Below, piece after piece: positions 17,234 through 28,005 of a stretch of 64,000 nt of DNA. The first letter of the stretch is position 1. Every line of letters begins with the position of its first letter. Origin of the DNA: Oligoflexia bacterium. GTDB taxonomy: Bacteria; Bdellovibrionota; UBA1018. The notes beneath the pieces were generated by a model. It worked only from the letters and a program-made list of their open reading frames with translations, was not told where the DNA came from and searched no databases. The position numbers were made by a program, and so were the translations under genes. The stretch is from positions 1 through 64,000 of the forward strand of contig JACMQW010000007.1 in the NCBI GenBank assembly GCA_014376785.1, given 5' to 3'.

Positions 17234-20101
17234 TTACGTGTAGGACTCGATAGGTGGGCAGGCGCAAATCAGGTTTCGCTCTCCGTAGACGTTATCGATT
17301 CGGGCAACCGATGGCCAAAACTTCGATTCCTTCACCCATGGCGCTGGAAAAGCTGCTCGCTCCCGCGAATAAGGAAGCTCCCATTTTTCACGAGTCACCC
17401 TTTCCGCGGTGTGCGGAGAGTTCTTTAGGAGGTTCACTTTACGATCCGCGGTCCCTTCTTCGATCTCTCGAATTTCGTCCCGAATACGAATCATTGCTTC
17501 AACGAAGCGGTCGATTTCCGGCTTGGACTCGCTCTCGGTTGGCTCGATCATCATCGTGCCCGGCACCGGAAAAGAAATAGTCGGAGCATGGAATCCGTAA
17601 TCCATAAGGCGCTTCGCAACATCTTCCACTTCCACACCGCTCGTTTCTTTTAGCGGACGTAAGTCGATAATGCATTCGTGCGCAACAAACCCATTTTTGC
17701 CTGCGTAAAGAACGGGGTAATGGCTGGCAAGCTTTCTTGCGATGTAATTTGCGCTCAGAATTGCGGTCTCGGTTGCTTGACGGAGTCCTTCCTCGCCCAT
17801 CATAAGAATATAAAGATAAGAAATGGGTAAAATAGAGGCGCTGCCGTAAGGTGCGGCGGAAACCGTGCCGAGCGATTCCTCGCCGCCACATTTAACGAGT
17901 GGATGATTTGGCAAGTGGGGAGCAAGGTGCTTCTTTACCCCAATCGGGCCCATACCCGGTCCACCGCCACCGTGGGGGATACAGAATGTCTTGTGCAGGT
18001 TTAAGTGACAAACGTCCGCACCGAAATCACCCGGCCTGCACAATCCGACTTGCGCGTTCATGTTCGCGCCGTCCATGTAGACCTGTCCACCATGCCGATG
18101 CACGATTGCGCAAATTTCCTGGATAGATTCTTCAAACACTCCATGTGTCGATGGATACGTCACCATCAAAGCCGAAAGATGATGCGCGTGAGTTTCGGCC
18201 TTTGTTCGCAGATCATCGAGATCGATATTTCCGCTGGTGTCGCATGCAACCACTACAACTTGGAGTCCGGCCATAGAGGCAGAGGCCGGATTCGTTCCGT
18301 GAGCGGAGGAAGGAATGAGACAAATATTTCTCGCACTCTCTCCGCGCGATTCTTGATAACGACGAATCGAAAGAAGCCCCGCGAACTCACCCTGCGAGCC
18401 CGCATTCGGCTGTAAAGAAATCGCATCAAATCCGGTGATTTCGGCGAGTCTCACTTCCAGGTCTCGCAACATCTCCAAGTATCCGCGCGTCTGATCCACA
18501 GGTGCAAAAGGATGAAGCGAACCAAACTCTGGCCAGGTAACCGGAAGCATTTCAGTCGTCGCATTCAACTTCATCGTGCAACTTCCCAAGGGGATCATCG
18601 ACTGGGCAAGCGAGAGGTCTCGACTCTGAAGTTTCGTGATGTAGCGAAGCATTTCCGTTTCGGAATGATGCTGATTAAAAACCGGATGTGAAAGAAACGC
18701 CGTCTTTCTCAGGAAACTCTCGGGAACACCGGACTTCCGCAGCGAATAGGCAGTAGCGGCATTCACAGCCGCACCTCGGCCTTCTGCAAATAATTGGAGC
18801 AGTTGCTCGATGTCTGAAAGGCGAGTCGTCTCATCGAGAGTGATTCCGACCGATCCAGAATCGATTCGACGAAGATTAACGTTACTTCCATCGCTCAATG
18901 CATGGATTTTGGCAGCGTCTACTCCGCTGATGGTCAGCATGTTAAAATAAGTTTCATTCGTCGAGTAACCAAGCTTCTTTAAGCCCGCCGCAAGAACACT
19001 CGTTGCTCCCTGAATGCGCTCCGCGATTTTTTTAATTCCCTGCGGACCGTGATAGACGGCATACATACTCGCCATGATTGCGAGAAGGACTTGGGCGGTG
19101 CAGATGTTGGACGTCGCCTTGTCTCGACGAATGTGTTGCTCACGCGTCTGCAATGCAAGTCGGATGGCATTTTTTCCGGTCGCATCTTTCGAGACGCCCA
19201 CGATTCTTCCCGGCATCTGTCGTTTGTAGATGTCTTTCGTAGCCAAAAACGCCGCGTGTGGGCCGCCGAATCCCATCGGTACGCCGAAACACTGGGTACT
19301 TCCGACCGCGAAGTCTGCGCCGAGTTCTCCAGGAGACTTCAAAAGAACGAGTGCCATCAAATCACATGCGAGAGTAACTAAAACTTTTTCATCGTGAGCG
19401 CTCTGAATGAAGGGAGCAACATCGGTCACGTCACCATAAGTTCCAGGATACTGCAGGAGCGCACCAAAAAGCGGTTGATCGAATTTAAAAGTGGAACCTT
19501 CGCCTCGTACTGTTTTAATGCCGAGATATTTCGCGCGTGTCTCGACGACTGCGATCGTTTGGGGATGCACATCTGCCGCGATAAAAAAGGACTTCTCGTG
19601 ATCTCGTCCCTGGATAGCGAAAGTCATCGCCATTGCTTCTGCAGCAGCGGTCGCTTCATCAAGCAGAGATGCGTTTGAAATTTCAAGCCCTGTGAAATCC
19701 ATCACGAGAGTTTGAAAGTTTAGGAGTGCTTCAAGCCTGCCCTGGGCAATTTCAGCTTGGTACGGAGTATACTGAGTGTACCACCCAGGATTTTCTAAAA
19801 TGTTTCGAAGAATCACCGGCGGGACGATCGTGTCCACATAACCTGTGCCGATGTAGGAGCGGCAAACACGATTTTTTTTTGCCATCTCTTTGAGCCGCGC
19901 GATTGCGCTCACTTCGGAGAGGGGTTGCTCGAGCGCAAGCTTTTTCTTCAATCGAATCCCTGCAGGAATCGTTTGATCGATCAGCTGCTCGATTGTTTCG
20001 ACGCCTACCGCAGCGAGAAGTTCTTTCTTCTGCTCTGCATTTAATCCGATGTGCCGAGATTTAAAAGACTCGGAAGAGAAGAGCGACTCGATCGTATTCA
20101 T
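17234..20101 (-). CDS. gcvP: Glycine dehydrogenase (decarboxylating), single-chain P protein
   Basis: [15 protein letters not shown]...[20 protein letters not shown]...[25 protein letters not shown]-lysine motif; start at MNTIESLF more likely than the 20185 ORF start. Confidence 0.97.
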   Translation of the reverse strand: MNTIESLFSSESFKSRHIGLNAEQKKELLAAVGVETIEQLIDQTIPAGIRLKKKLALEQPLSEVSAIARLKEMAKKNRVCRSYIGTGYVDTIVPPVILRNILENPGWYTQYTPYQAEIAQGRLEALLNFQTLVMDFTGLEISNASLLDEATAAAEAMAMTFAIQGRDHEKSFFIAADVHPQTIAVVETRAKYLGIKTVRGEGSTFKFDQPLFGALLQYPGTYGDVTDVAPFIQSAHDEKVLVTLACDLMALVLLKSPGELGADFAVGSTQCFGVPMGFGGPHAAFLATKDIYKRQMPGRIVGVSKDATGKNAIRLALQTREQHIRRDKATSNICTAQVLLAIMASMYAVYHGPQGIKKIAERIQGATSVLAAGLKKLGYSTNETYFNMLTISGVDAAKIHALSDGSNVNLRRIDSGSVGITLDETTRLSDIEQLLQLFAEGRGAAVNAATAYSLRKSGVPESFLRKTAFLSHPVFNQHHSETEMLRYITKLQSRDLSLAQSMIPLGSCTMKLNATTEMLPVTWPEFGSLHPFAPVDQTRGYLEMLRDLEVRLAEITGFDAISLQPNAGSQGEFAGLLSIRRYQESRGESARNICLIPSSAHGTNPASASMAGLQVVVVACDTSGNIDLDDLRTKAETHAHHLSALMVTYPSTHGVFEESIQEICAIVHRHGGQVYMDGANMNAQVGLCRPGDFGADVCHLNLHKTFCIPHGGGGPGMGPIGVKKHLAPHLPNHPLVKCGGEESLGTVSAAPYGSASILPISYLYILMMGEEGLRQATETAILSANYIARKLASHYPVLYAGKNGFVAHECIIDLRPLKETSGVEVEDVAKRLMDYGFHAPTISFPVPGTMMIEPTESESKPEIDRFVEAMIRIRDEIREIEEGTADRKVNLLKNSPHTAERVTREKWELPYSRERAAFPAPWVKESKFWPSVARIDNVYGERNLICACPPIESYT

Positions 20102-20252
20102 AGAAAAACCCCTCGATTTCCCGACTCTATCAATAGAAAGATATTTTTCCACCGCGTGATTTGGGTCTTGACCCGTTTTTTTCAAACGGGGCTTGAGAAA
20201 GCTTGTGAGTTCGCTATCTTCTCCCTCTGTCTTTCAAGGAGAACTGATCTTG

Positions 20253-20621
20253 ATGTGGAATCTTCACCCTGGCATGAAGCCAGGAGCGCCTCAAAACGCA
20301 AGTTACAGCGCAGACGTTGCGCTTGAAATGAAACGCAAAGCGGAAGAATCCGCACAGCGCGCACGCCTAAACCAAGTCTTTAATACGGCGCTCGTATCGA
20401 GCCGTAGCGAATCTCACCCTGACTCTGCGCGCGAAATCCAAGCATTGATGGACACTCCTGCTTTCGGAGCTATTCTGCAATCGATTCAGTTGCTTGCTGG
20501 TGAACAAGGACACTCCGAGATGGATGCTGCTCGCGAAGTCATTCGGACCTTCCGCAAGATGGAATCTCTCTGGACCGAATACCTCGTTGCTGAAGGCGTG
20601 AATCGCCTCCAGAGCCCCTAA
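20253..20621 (+). CDS. Hypothetical helical protein
   Basis: ATG preceded by AAGGAG; MWNLHPGMKPGAPQNASYSADVALEMKRKAEESAQRARL...; 122 aa. Confidence 0.6.
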   Translation: MWNLHPGMKPGAPQNASYSADVALEMKRKAEESAQRARLNQVFNTALVSSRSESHPDSAREIQALMDTPAFGAILQSIQLLAGEQGHSEMDAAREVIRTFRKMESLWTEYLVAEGVNRLQSP

Positions 20622-21517
20622 GTCTTCAAAACAAAATTCCAACTGACCAGAACTTGTCCTTTAACATCTACCAGCCCACTCGGCGGGTTTGGAAAAGGTC
20701 CCGCGTCATTAAAGGCTTTAATTGCGGCGTCATCTAAGTCTCGAGTTCCCGATGCTCCGATGATTTGAACCTTGGTGATTCTTCCGGCTGGGTCCAGTGC
20801 GACGAGGAGTTGGGTCGTGTAGTCCTGTTCGCTCGCGAGTTGCCGACCACGGTAAAAATATTTCGTCAGTCGTTCGCGGAGCGACTTATCCCACTCACGG
20901 TCGAGTCGCTCTCGAATGCGTTGAAAATATCCGTAGAAAACAAACTCTCTAGTATTGAGAACGGTTTCTTCTCCCGGCTTGAAACCTTTAACGTACTCAC
21001 CGCGCACTTGCGCAGTAATGGCGGCGTCCGCGATGCTATGAGATTTCTCCGGCTTGGGCGACTCGGCGGAGTTTGCGCTGATTGCGATTCCATATTTCGC
21101 CAACGCACCGGTAGAGGTAATCAGCGCTTCCGTTGGTGGGGCAACTTCGCTTGTCTGCTTTTCCTTCGAGCGCAAATCTGGTGAGGCTTTCGCGACCGTG
21201 GGTTGGGGAGCGGTCCCAACTTTCGGAGCGGAAACCGTCTCTCGAGAAGTGGTCTGGGTCCGCTCACCAAGGAAAGCGTTGGGCGCAGCAAGCTTCGCCG
21301 GATTCGCCCTTTCGCTTTGGACGACTTGATTCTTCAGTGAAGACTCGGGTGTTCTTTTTGGAAGCGATTCCAATTCGATCAGGGTCACTCTGGGGATAGC
21401 GGCCAACGTGGGAGGAGGCAATCGGGTCGCAAAAATGCACCACGCAACAAAGAACCCCGCGTGGAGAAATAAGGAATACGCAAAAAACCGAGGTGTGCGA
21501 AGAAATGCTCCCATCAA
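20618..21517 (-). CDS. TonB-family energy-transducer-like protein
   Basis: N-terminal TM, Pro/Lys-rich linker, C-terminal LVALDPAGRITKVQIIGASGTRDLDDAAIKAFNDAGPFPNPP typical TonB C-terminal domain. Confidence 0.85.
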   Translation of the reverse strand: MMGAFLRTPRFFAYSLFLHAGFFVAWCIFATRLPPPTLAAIPRVTLIELESLPKRTPESSLKNQVVQSERANPAKLAAPNAFLGERTQTTSRETVSAPKVGTAPQPTVAKASPDLRSKEKQTSEVAPPTEALITSTGALAKYGIAISANSAESPKPEKSHSIADAAITAQVRGEYVKGFKPGEETVLNTREFVFYGYFQRIRERLDREWDKSLRERLTKYFYRGRQLASEQDYTTQLLVALDPAGRITKVQIIGASGTRDLDDAAIKAFNDAGPFPNPPSGLVDVKGQVLVSWNFVLKT

Positions 21518-21531
21518 GGAGCTTTTCGGGC

Positions 21532-24138
21532 TTACTCGATGTCTTCTTTAAGGAAATCCCCGGTCGAACGTGAAGGTTGTTTTACGCCGTCTGCCCCGAC
21601 TCCCGACTCTTTCGGCTCAGTCCCTTCGATGAAGGCCTCTTTGATCGCATAAGAGGCATTCGGCGGGGCGAGTTTTCCGGTCTGGGGGTGGATTGACGCA
21701 AAAACGACTCCCGGAGGAATTTCAAAATCTACTTCCGGTTGGTTTTTGACCGCTTCTTTCATAAACTCAAGCCAGATCGGGAGAGCGGCTCGTGCGCCCG
21801 TTTCTCCTCGACCGATCGGACGTTGGGTATCGTAACCGACCCAGGCACCGGAAACGATGTTCGGGGTGAAGCCCATAAACCACGCGTCTTGGTAATCGTT
21901 GGTCGTTCCTGTTTTTCCTGCCGATGCTCGTCCAAGCTGTTTTGCTCCGCCCCCTGTGCCGAAGTTCACCACTTCTTTCATCAGATGGGTCGCGACGAAT
22001 GCGATGCGCGGGTCAATAACTTGGTCCGGGTCTCCTTGAAGGGGATACGCCGGGTAGCGAATCACACGAACCGACGCATTCATGGATGAGTTCGTTTGGC
22101 TGGTCGGCACTCCGTTTACGTCGCTCCCCGTGGGAGCGTCAGTGCTTGGAGTCTCCGCCGTCACCATTTTCATGACGGCATCGAGCGGTTTTTCGAGCAC
22201 TGGTTTATTCTCCTCAAGCAGCTTCCCGTCGCGATCTTTTACGATCGAGTAGTAAATCGGGGTGAGCCTCCTTCCAAGCCTCGGATAGATTGCGTAGGCC
22301 TTAGTGAGTTCGGCCAGCGAAATGGTTCCCGAACCCAGTGAAATGGAAAGATCCTGGGGAAGGTTCGTCGGCATGCCGATTCGCTTTGCAAATGCAGTGA
22401 CCGCCGCCACTCCGACATCCTGGACAATTTTAATCGTCGGGATATTTCTCGAGTGAATGAGAGCCTGGCGAAAAGTAGTGTCACCGTAAAACTTTTCTTC
22501 GAAGTTGGCTGGCTTCCACTTCCCACTCTCTTCGTCGTTGTAGACGATCGGTGCGTCGACGATGATAGAGGCTGGAGTATAGCCTTTTTCCAAAGCAGTC
22601 GAAAAAATCATGGGCTTGAAAGAGGAACCCATTTGTCTCTGCGCTTGAAGGGCCCGGTTGAATTCAGACTTCGCGTAATTGAAGCCACCCTCTACGGCGA
22701 TAACTTGGCCCGTATGCGTATTCATTGAAAAGAGTGCACCCTGAATTTCGGTGTCTTGTTCGAGGTCTGCGGAAATTTTTCCGAGCTCTTTTTTCAGAAT
22801 GCGAATCTGGATGACGTCTCCCCGCGAGAGCAGCTGGGACGCGGAAGAAATTCCTGCCTTCGCCCAACTCAAGGTGGAAGCTGCGATTTCCACTTTTACC
22901 GCACCGATTTCGACTATGGCTGCTTTTGACTTGGGATCGAACCCACTCACGATTCCTGTATAGATTTCTCCAGCCTTCACTAAATCAGATTCTTCTTGAA
23001 GGCCTGCGAATTTCACTGCCTCGATCGTATCGATCACGCCCGTCGGAAGAAGAACGTCATAACCCAACTGATCCATGACGAGGTGAATGCGTGCGTCCGC
23101 AATCCACTTCGCAATGTCTTCATCTTTCTTCAGTTTCTTCAGCGGTCCCCGAAAACCATTTCTCCGGTCGATTGCGCGAAGTCCTTCTCGAACAGATTTA
23201 CCTGCTGTTTTTAAAAGCTCGGGGTCGACATCGCTGTAGATTTGTAGACCATCTTCATAAAGCGCACGGTCACCGTATTTATCGATGATTTGCCTTCTCA
23301 CCGTCTCGATAAAATACGCGCTGTAACGTGGGTTTACGTCGACACTATCATGGACCTTTAATTTTTCTTGGGCTGCAGAGTCGTGCTCGGCTTGGCTGAT
23401 GTACTTATTTTCATACATTCGCCTCAAGACGTAGAGTTGCCGTTCTTTTGCTCGTTTTGGATTTAAATGCGGAGAGTAAATCCCCGGAGCTTGTGGCATT
23501 CCCGCAATCATCGCGCATTCCGCAATTGACAGTTTCGAAACATCTTTATCGAAATAGACTTTAGCCGCTGCCTGTACCCCGTAGGAACCGTGTCCGAGAT
23601 AGATCTGATTCAGATATAAAAATAGAATTTGCTGTTTCGTCAGATTTCTTTCGATCTGACTTGCGAGGATGAGTTCTTTTGCCTTCCGAACAAAGCTCCG
23701 TTCCCTTGTCAAAAGGAGAGATTTAGCCACCTGTTGGGTGATCGTGCTGCCTCCTTGGACAACGTGACCCGCTCGCGCATTCGCAATAGCGGCTCGAAGA
23801 ATCGATGCTAGGTTCACCCCTTGGTGAGTGAAAAATTGGTCGTCTTCAGCGGAGATCACGGCTTGGACCAGCTTTTCAGGCATTTTTTCGTAGGGGATGA
23901 GGTATCTTCGTTCGCGGTAAAACTCGCCGATGACGGTGGACTCTTTACCTCCAGTAGCAATCAACTGGGAGACCACGGCGGGCCGATAATCGGCGACGGT
24001 GATAATCGTGGGTAAGCTTCGAGAAAAATACCAGAATGCTCCGCCCCCGAGTAACGTGATGATAATCGATCCGAGAATCGCAGCTAAGAAAGCGAATTTT
24101 ATCCCGGTCCGCACGAAGTTTTGAGCGACGCTGGTCAT
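21532..24138 (-). CDS. mrcA: Class A penicillin-binding protein 1A (GT51 + transpeptidase)
   Basis: AVISAEDDQFFTHQGVN, QGGSTITQQVAKSLLLTRERS (GT51); MGSSFKP, GKTGTTNDYQDAWF (transpeptidase). Confidence 0.95.
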   Translation of the reverse strand: MTSVAQNFVRTGIKFAFLAAILGSIIITLLGGGAFWYFSRSLPTIITVADYRPAVVSQLIATGGKESTVIGEFYRERRYLIPYEKMPEKLVQAVISAEDDQFFTHQGVNLASILRAAIANARAGHVVQGGSTITQQVAKSLLLTRERSFVRKAKELILASQIERNLTKQQILFLYLNQIYLGHGSYGVQAAAKVYFDKDVSKLSIAECAMIAGMPQAPGIYSPHLNPKRAKERQLYVLRRMYENKYISQAEHDSAAQEKLKVHDSVDVNPRYSAYFIETVRRQIIDKYGDRALYEDGLQIYSDVDPELLKTAGKSVREGLRAIDRRNGFRGPLKKLKKDEDIAKWIADARIHLVMDQLGYDVLLPTGVIDTIEAVKFAGLQEESDLVKAGEIYTGIVSGFDPKSKAAIVEIGAVKVEIAASTLSWAKAGISSASQLLSRGDVIQIRILKKELGKISADLEQDTEIQGALFSMNTHTGQVIAVEGGFNYAKSEFNRALQAQRQMGSSFKPMIFSTALEKGYTPASIIVDAPIVYNDEESGKWKPANFEEKFYGDTTFRQALIHSRNIPTIKIVQDVGVAAVTAFAKRIGMPTNLPQDLSISLGSGTISLAELTKAYAIYPRLGRRLTPIYYSIVKDRDGKLLEENKPVLEKPLDAVMKMVTAETPSTDAPTGSDVNGVPTSQTNSSMNASVRVIRYPAYPLQGDPDQVIDPRIAFVATHLMKEVVNFGTGGGAKQLGRASAGKTGTTNDYQDAWFMGFTPNIVSGAWVGYDTQRPIGRGETGARAALPIWLEFMKEAVKNQPEVDFEIPPGVVFASIHPQTGKLAPPNASYAIKEAFIEGTEPKESGVGADGVKQPSRSTGDFLKEDIE

Positions 24139-24148
24139 GTTTCTTCCT

Positions 24149-25096
24149 TTATTCCATCTTTCGGCCAACAAGACCGAGGATTTCATTTGCCGCCTGATGA
24201 ACGGCGTTCTTACCGCCAAAAGCGGCTTGATTTCTTTTCTTCACATCGAGGTCGTCCAGTCCGGGAAGTGGAACCGAAATCAAAGTGGCGTTTTGGCCTT
24301 CGAGCAACTTCCGAAAGAGTTCCGTCGGTTCGGCACCCGCGGTTACGACGACGATTGGATATTGTTCGGCCTGATGAGCCAGTCGATATTCTTCCGCGAT
24401 CTTTCGCGGAGCGGCTTTTATACTTCGTCCCTCAAAAAGAGTCGGAGCAAAGCCGTTCGCCCCTGCTAGCGATCCTCGGACGGCACGCCATAAATCGCCC
24501 TTTTTCGCTTCGAAAATCTCAGATGTTTTTGCGTCCTCGACGAGAATGTGAAGTCGCTCCGAAAAATTTTCGACTCTGAGGGCTCCGAATACTTCGTGAA
24601 GTTTCTCGTCCAGGTCGCTTTCCGGAGACCGAAGCGCGAATCCGAGCTTTCCGTCTGGCTTGCGGAGATTCTTCTCGTTGAACCGGAGGAGCGCCCAATC
24701 GATTCGATTTGGATTGGGCTGCGTGAAATACAATGCCGCCGCGAGGGCTCCTACTTCGGTTGCATAGATCGAATGAACCGTGATTTTCAGTTCCGACAGC
24801 GCTCGGAGAACGCCCACATAGGTATATCCATGTGCGAGACCCGATCCAAAAACGAGTGTGATTTGATCAGACTTTAGGACGGGCTCTTTCGTTTTCGGAA
24901 GATTTTCCGACCCAGAAAAAGGTCCGTAGACCTCTGAGCCGTTATTATTTGTCTTTTTCGTCGTACCGGACTCGGCTTTTTCGCTTCCTTTCGGCTCCGT
25001 GTGGCGGGTGGCAGATGCACACCCTCCCAGCAGATGAAGGGAGAGGATACAAACAACCGCTTTCCGGATGATTTTAAAATTTTCCAATGACCTCAT
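24149..25096 (-). CDS. Patatin-like lipoprotein, apparently lacking canonical GxSxG
   Basis: Lipobox LLGGC; LVFGSGLAHGYTYVGVLRALSELKITVHSIYATEVGALAAALYF aligns by eye with patatin GGGxxRGxxhxGVLxxLxexgixhdxhxGTSxGAxxaaly. Confidence 0.7.
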   Translation of the reverse strand: MRSLENFKIIRKAVVCILSLHLLGGCASATRHTEPKGSEKAESGTTKKTNNNGSEVYGPFSGSENLPKTKEPVLKSDQITLVFGSGLAHGYTYVGVLRALSELKITVHSIYATEVGALAAALYFTQPNPNRIDWALLRFNEKNLRKPDGKLGFALRSPESDLDEKLHEVFGALRVENFSERLHILVEDAKTSEIFEAKKGDLWRAVRGSLAGANGFAPTLFEGRSIKAAPRKIAEEYRLAHQAEQYPIVVVTAGAEPTELFRKLLEGQNATLISVPLPGLDDLDVKKRNQAAFGGKNAVHQAANEILGLVGRKME

Positions 25097-25845
25097 CCTT
25101 CGTGCTCGCGACGCCAATGAGCGAGATATTCAATATTGCCGTCGGTCCCTGTAATCGGAGATTCTACCCACTGAACCCGGTTCCATCCAAGCGTCTTGGC
25201 AAATTCAGTGATGCGTTCGAGCGAGTTTCTTCGCGCCACATCGGAAGTCACAATTCCGCCACGCCCGACGTCCGCTTTGCCGACTTCGAACTGAGGCTTA
25301 ACTAGGGTGACCACGTCCCCCCCCTTATGAACGAGGGGAAAAACGGCCGGAAAAATCTTATCTAATGAAATGAACGAGACATCCATGACCACGATGTCAA
25401 CTTTCTGTCGAATGTCCTCTTCTTTTAAATTTCTCGCATTCGTCTTTTCTAGGCAGGTCACTCGAGGATCGGAGCGGATTTTCCAATCCATCTGATTTGT
25501 GCCCACATCGATCGCAATCACTTTGGAGGCGCCTCTTTCTAAAAGCACTTGTGTGAATCCGCCGGTAGAAGCGCCGATATCTAATCCAACTTTCCCAATT
25601 ACGGAGATCAGAAACGTATCCAATGCCCCGATCAACTTGAGTGCCCCTCGTGAAACGTAAGGATGGTCAGGTTCCCGCAACCGAATCGCCACTGATAATA
25701 GATAGGCCGTACCCGCTTTCTTAGCGGGTTCATCGTCTACCAAAACTTTTCCCGCCAAAATCAAGGCTTGAGCACGTTCACGACTCTGTGCCAATCCTCG
25801 ATCTACCAAAAGCAGGTCGAGTCTCTTTCGCGGTTCCGCACTCAT
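25093..25845 (-). CDS. tlyA: TlyA-family rRNA methyltransferase
   Basis: RKRLDLLLVDRGLAQSRERAQALILAGKVLVDDEPAKKAG S4 domain; KVGLDIGASTGGFTQVLLERGASKVIAIDVG; MDVSFISL. Confidence 0.95.
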   Translation of the reverse strand: MSAEPRKRLDLLLVDRGLAQSRERAQALILAGKVLVDDEPAKKAGTAYLLSVAIRLREPDHPYVSRGALKLIGALDTFLISVIGKVGLDIGASTGGFTQVLLERGASKVIAIDVGTNQMDWKIRSDPRVTCLEKTNARNLKEEDIRQKVDIVVMDVSFISLDKIFPAVFPLVHKGGDVVTLVKPQFEVGKADVGRGGIVTSDVARRNSLERITEFAKTLGWNRVQWVESPITGTDGNIEYLAHWRREHEG

Positions 25846-27572
25846 GCTTGCAACACCCTGCGGACGGCGTCATCCGTAAAACCGTACCCTTGCTCGATCT
25901 CAGGCACAGTACCGTGGGGTAAAAAGATATCCGGATAATCGAAATAGTGTGCAGGGATTAACGGATAGCGAGAGGCCAAATCCACTGACAAGCTCCCTCG
26001 GTGGATACCATCTTCAAAATAAAGGACTCTGTCGAACTGATTCGCTTTCTGATCAAGCATCTGAATCAGTGCCTCCGGAATTGGCTTTGCTTGGATCACA
26101 CTCACGTGAGCTATGGTGTTTTGGAGATCTTGTGAAAGAGATGAAATGATTTTCCGAACACGAATGCCAATGGGACCAAACGTCACAATGAGCTGACGAC
26201 TGAGCGGCGTGACTGAATCTAAACCTCTGAGTGGCGCATAAGTGACATCACCTTTGAGAGATGCTTTTCCCCGGGGGTAACGGATAAATGTCGGTTTTCC
26301 AGATCCGAGAGCATCTTGGAAACTCCCTTCGATGTCTTCTCCGACTTCGGGGGTGTAAATTCTCAAACCCGGAACCATTCCGCCGTACGCCAAATCAAAA
26401 ACGCCGTGATGAGTAGGACCATCGGCTCCCACCAGTCCGGCTCGGTCCACACCGAAAATAACGGGAAGTTCTTGGAGAGCAATATCGTGAATAATCGCGT
26501 CGAATGCCCGCTGAAGAAACGTCGAATAGATTGCGCAAACGGGCTTCCAACCATTTGCGGCAAGACCGGCAGCAAATGTCGCTCCATGCGCTTCTGCGAT
26601 CCCGACATCGAAAAACCGCTCAGGAAACTTTTTCGCAAAGGGAAGCAGGCCGGTTCCATCCGCCATCGCCGCCGTGATTCCCAGAATTTTTGGATCGTGT
26701 GCGGCTTGATCGAGAAGGGCGTCGCAGAAAAGATCGCTCCAGGTTCGTTCAGCCGCGACCTCCTCCGGTGCTTTCGTTTTTCCGTCGACCGGTCCGGATT
26801 GGGCGGGTCCTACCCCGTGATAAAGTGCGGGCTGAGATTCCGCGGGAGAATAGCCTTTTCCCTTCTGCGTGAGAAGATGTAGCAAAATGGGTTTCGTTGG
26901 CTTAGCGGCTTTGATTCCGTTGAGGGTCGCAAGCAACGTCGGCAGGTCATGACCGCTCATCGGGCCGACATATTCTAGTCCGAACATTTGAAAGTATTCG
27001 GCCGCTTGGCCGTTTTCTAAAATATGGTGAAGCCCTCCCACATTTTCGGAAATCGACATCTGGTTGTCGTTCAAAATAATGATCATCGGGCCAAAATAGT
27101 TAGGCGATTGGATATTATTCAACGCTTCAAAAGCAACTCCGGCGCTTAGGCCCCCGTCTCCCACCACCGCAAGGGTCCAAGCATCACTGCGGTAAGCAAA
27201 GCCCAGGGCCGCCGATAAAGCGGTGCTGCTATGGCCAGCGCCGAAAGCATCGTGTTCGCTTTCAGCGCGCGAGAGGAAACCCGAAATTCCTCCGCTTTTT
27301 CTGAGGGTCGAAAACCTGTTTGCGCGGCCGGTGATGAGTTTGTGCGCGTAGGCTTGGTGACCCACATCCCAAATCATTTTATCTTTAGGCGATTCAAAAA
27401 TTCGGTGAAGGGCGACCGCAATTTCCACAGCGCCCAAACTTGCGCCGAGATGGCCGCCGTTCCGCAAACTCACGGCGATAATTTCCTGTCGAATCTCGTC
27501 GCAGAGAATTTCTAGCTCTTCGACGTTTAAGGTTCGAATCTCCGCAGGGAGCTTCAGTCTCCCAAGCAACAT
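25842..27572 (-). CDS. dxs: 1-deoxy-D-xylulose-5-phosphate synthase
   Basis: NGGHLGASLGAVEIAVALHRIF, DVGHQAYAHKLITGR, VVGDGGLSAGVAFEALNN, DRAGLVGADGPTHHGVFDL. Confidence 0.96.
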   Translation of the reverse strand: MLLGRLKLPAEIRTLNVEELEILCDEIRQEIIAVSLRNGGHLGASLGAVEIAVALHRIFESPKDKMIWDVGHQAYAHKLITGRANRFSTLRKSGGISGFLSRAESEHDAFGAGHSSTALSAALGFAYRSDAWTLAVVGDGGLSAGVAFEALNNIQSPNYFGPMIIILNDNQMSISENVGGLHHILENGQAAEYFQMFGLEYVGPMSGHDLPTLLATLNGIKAAKPTKPILLHLLTQKGKGYSPAESQPALYHGVGPAQSGPVDGKTKAPEEVAAERTWSDLFCDALLDQAAHDPKILGITAAMADGTGLLPFAKKFPERFFDVGIAEAHGATFAAGLAANGWKPVCAIYSTFLQRAFDAIIHDIALQELPVIFGVDRAGLVGADGPTHHGVFDLAYGGMVPGLRIYTPEVGEDIEGSFQDALGSGKPTFIRYPRGKASLKGDVTYAPLRGLDSVTPLSRQLIVTFGPIGIRVRKIISSLSQDLQNTIAHVSVIQAKPIPEALIQMLDQKANQFDRVLYFEDGIHRGSLSVDLASRYPLIPAHYFDYPDIFLPHGTVPEIEQGYGFTDDAVRRVLQA

Positions 27573-27581
27573 GAACGCCGC

Positions 27582-27839
27582 CTATTCTTCAAACGCTTTG
27601 GTTTGAATCTTTCCATCGCCACCGATTTTAATCAGTTGCTCCACTTTTTGCTCCGCAACAGTCAAAGACTGCTGACAAAAGCGCGTGAGCTTAACTCCCT
27701 CTTCGAACACTTTCAGAGAGTCTTCTAATGAAAGGGCTCCCCCTTCGAGTTTCTTTACTAAGTCTTGGAGCTGAGAAAACGCGCTTTCAAACGTCTGGCT
27801 TTCTTCACCTTCGTTCTCGGTATTTTTAGAATCTACCAT
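27582..27839 (-). CDS. xseB: Exodeoxyribonuclease VII small subunit
   Basis: TFESAFSQLQDLVKKLEGGALSLEDSLKVFEEGVKLTRFCQQSLTVAEQKVEQLI. Confidence 0.95.
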   Translation of the reverse strand: MVDSKNTENEGEESQTFESAFSQLQDLVKKLEGGALSLEDSLKVFEEGVKLTRFCQQSLTVAEQKVEQLIKIGGDGKIQTKAFEE

Positions 27840-28005
27840 CCAGCCTCTCGAATCTTCAGTAAGGGGTTAAACGTCGGTTTTAAGTGCACTGTCGAAAACT
27901 TAGACAGTCCATTCGGACGGGCAAAAAAAGAGTCCTTTAATATCCATAATTTATGGCCCTGATTCTGGCAAAGGTTTTGCTCTCTAACCCGTGGAGATTT
28001 TGCTC

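Noticed and set aside
26316-26882. 188-aa plus-strand ORF
   Set aside because: Antisense shadow of dxs.
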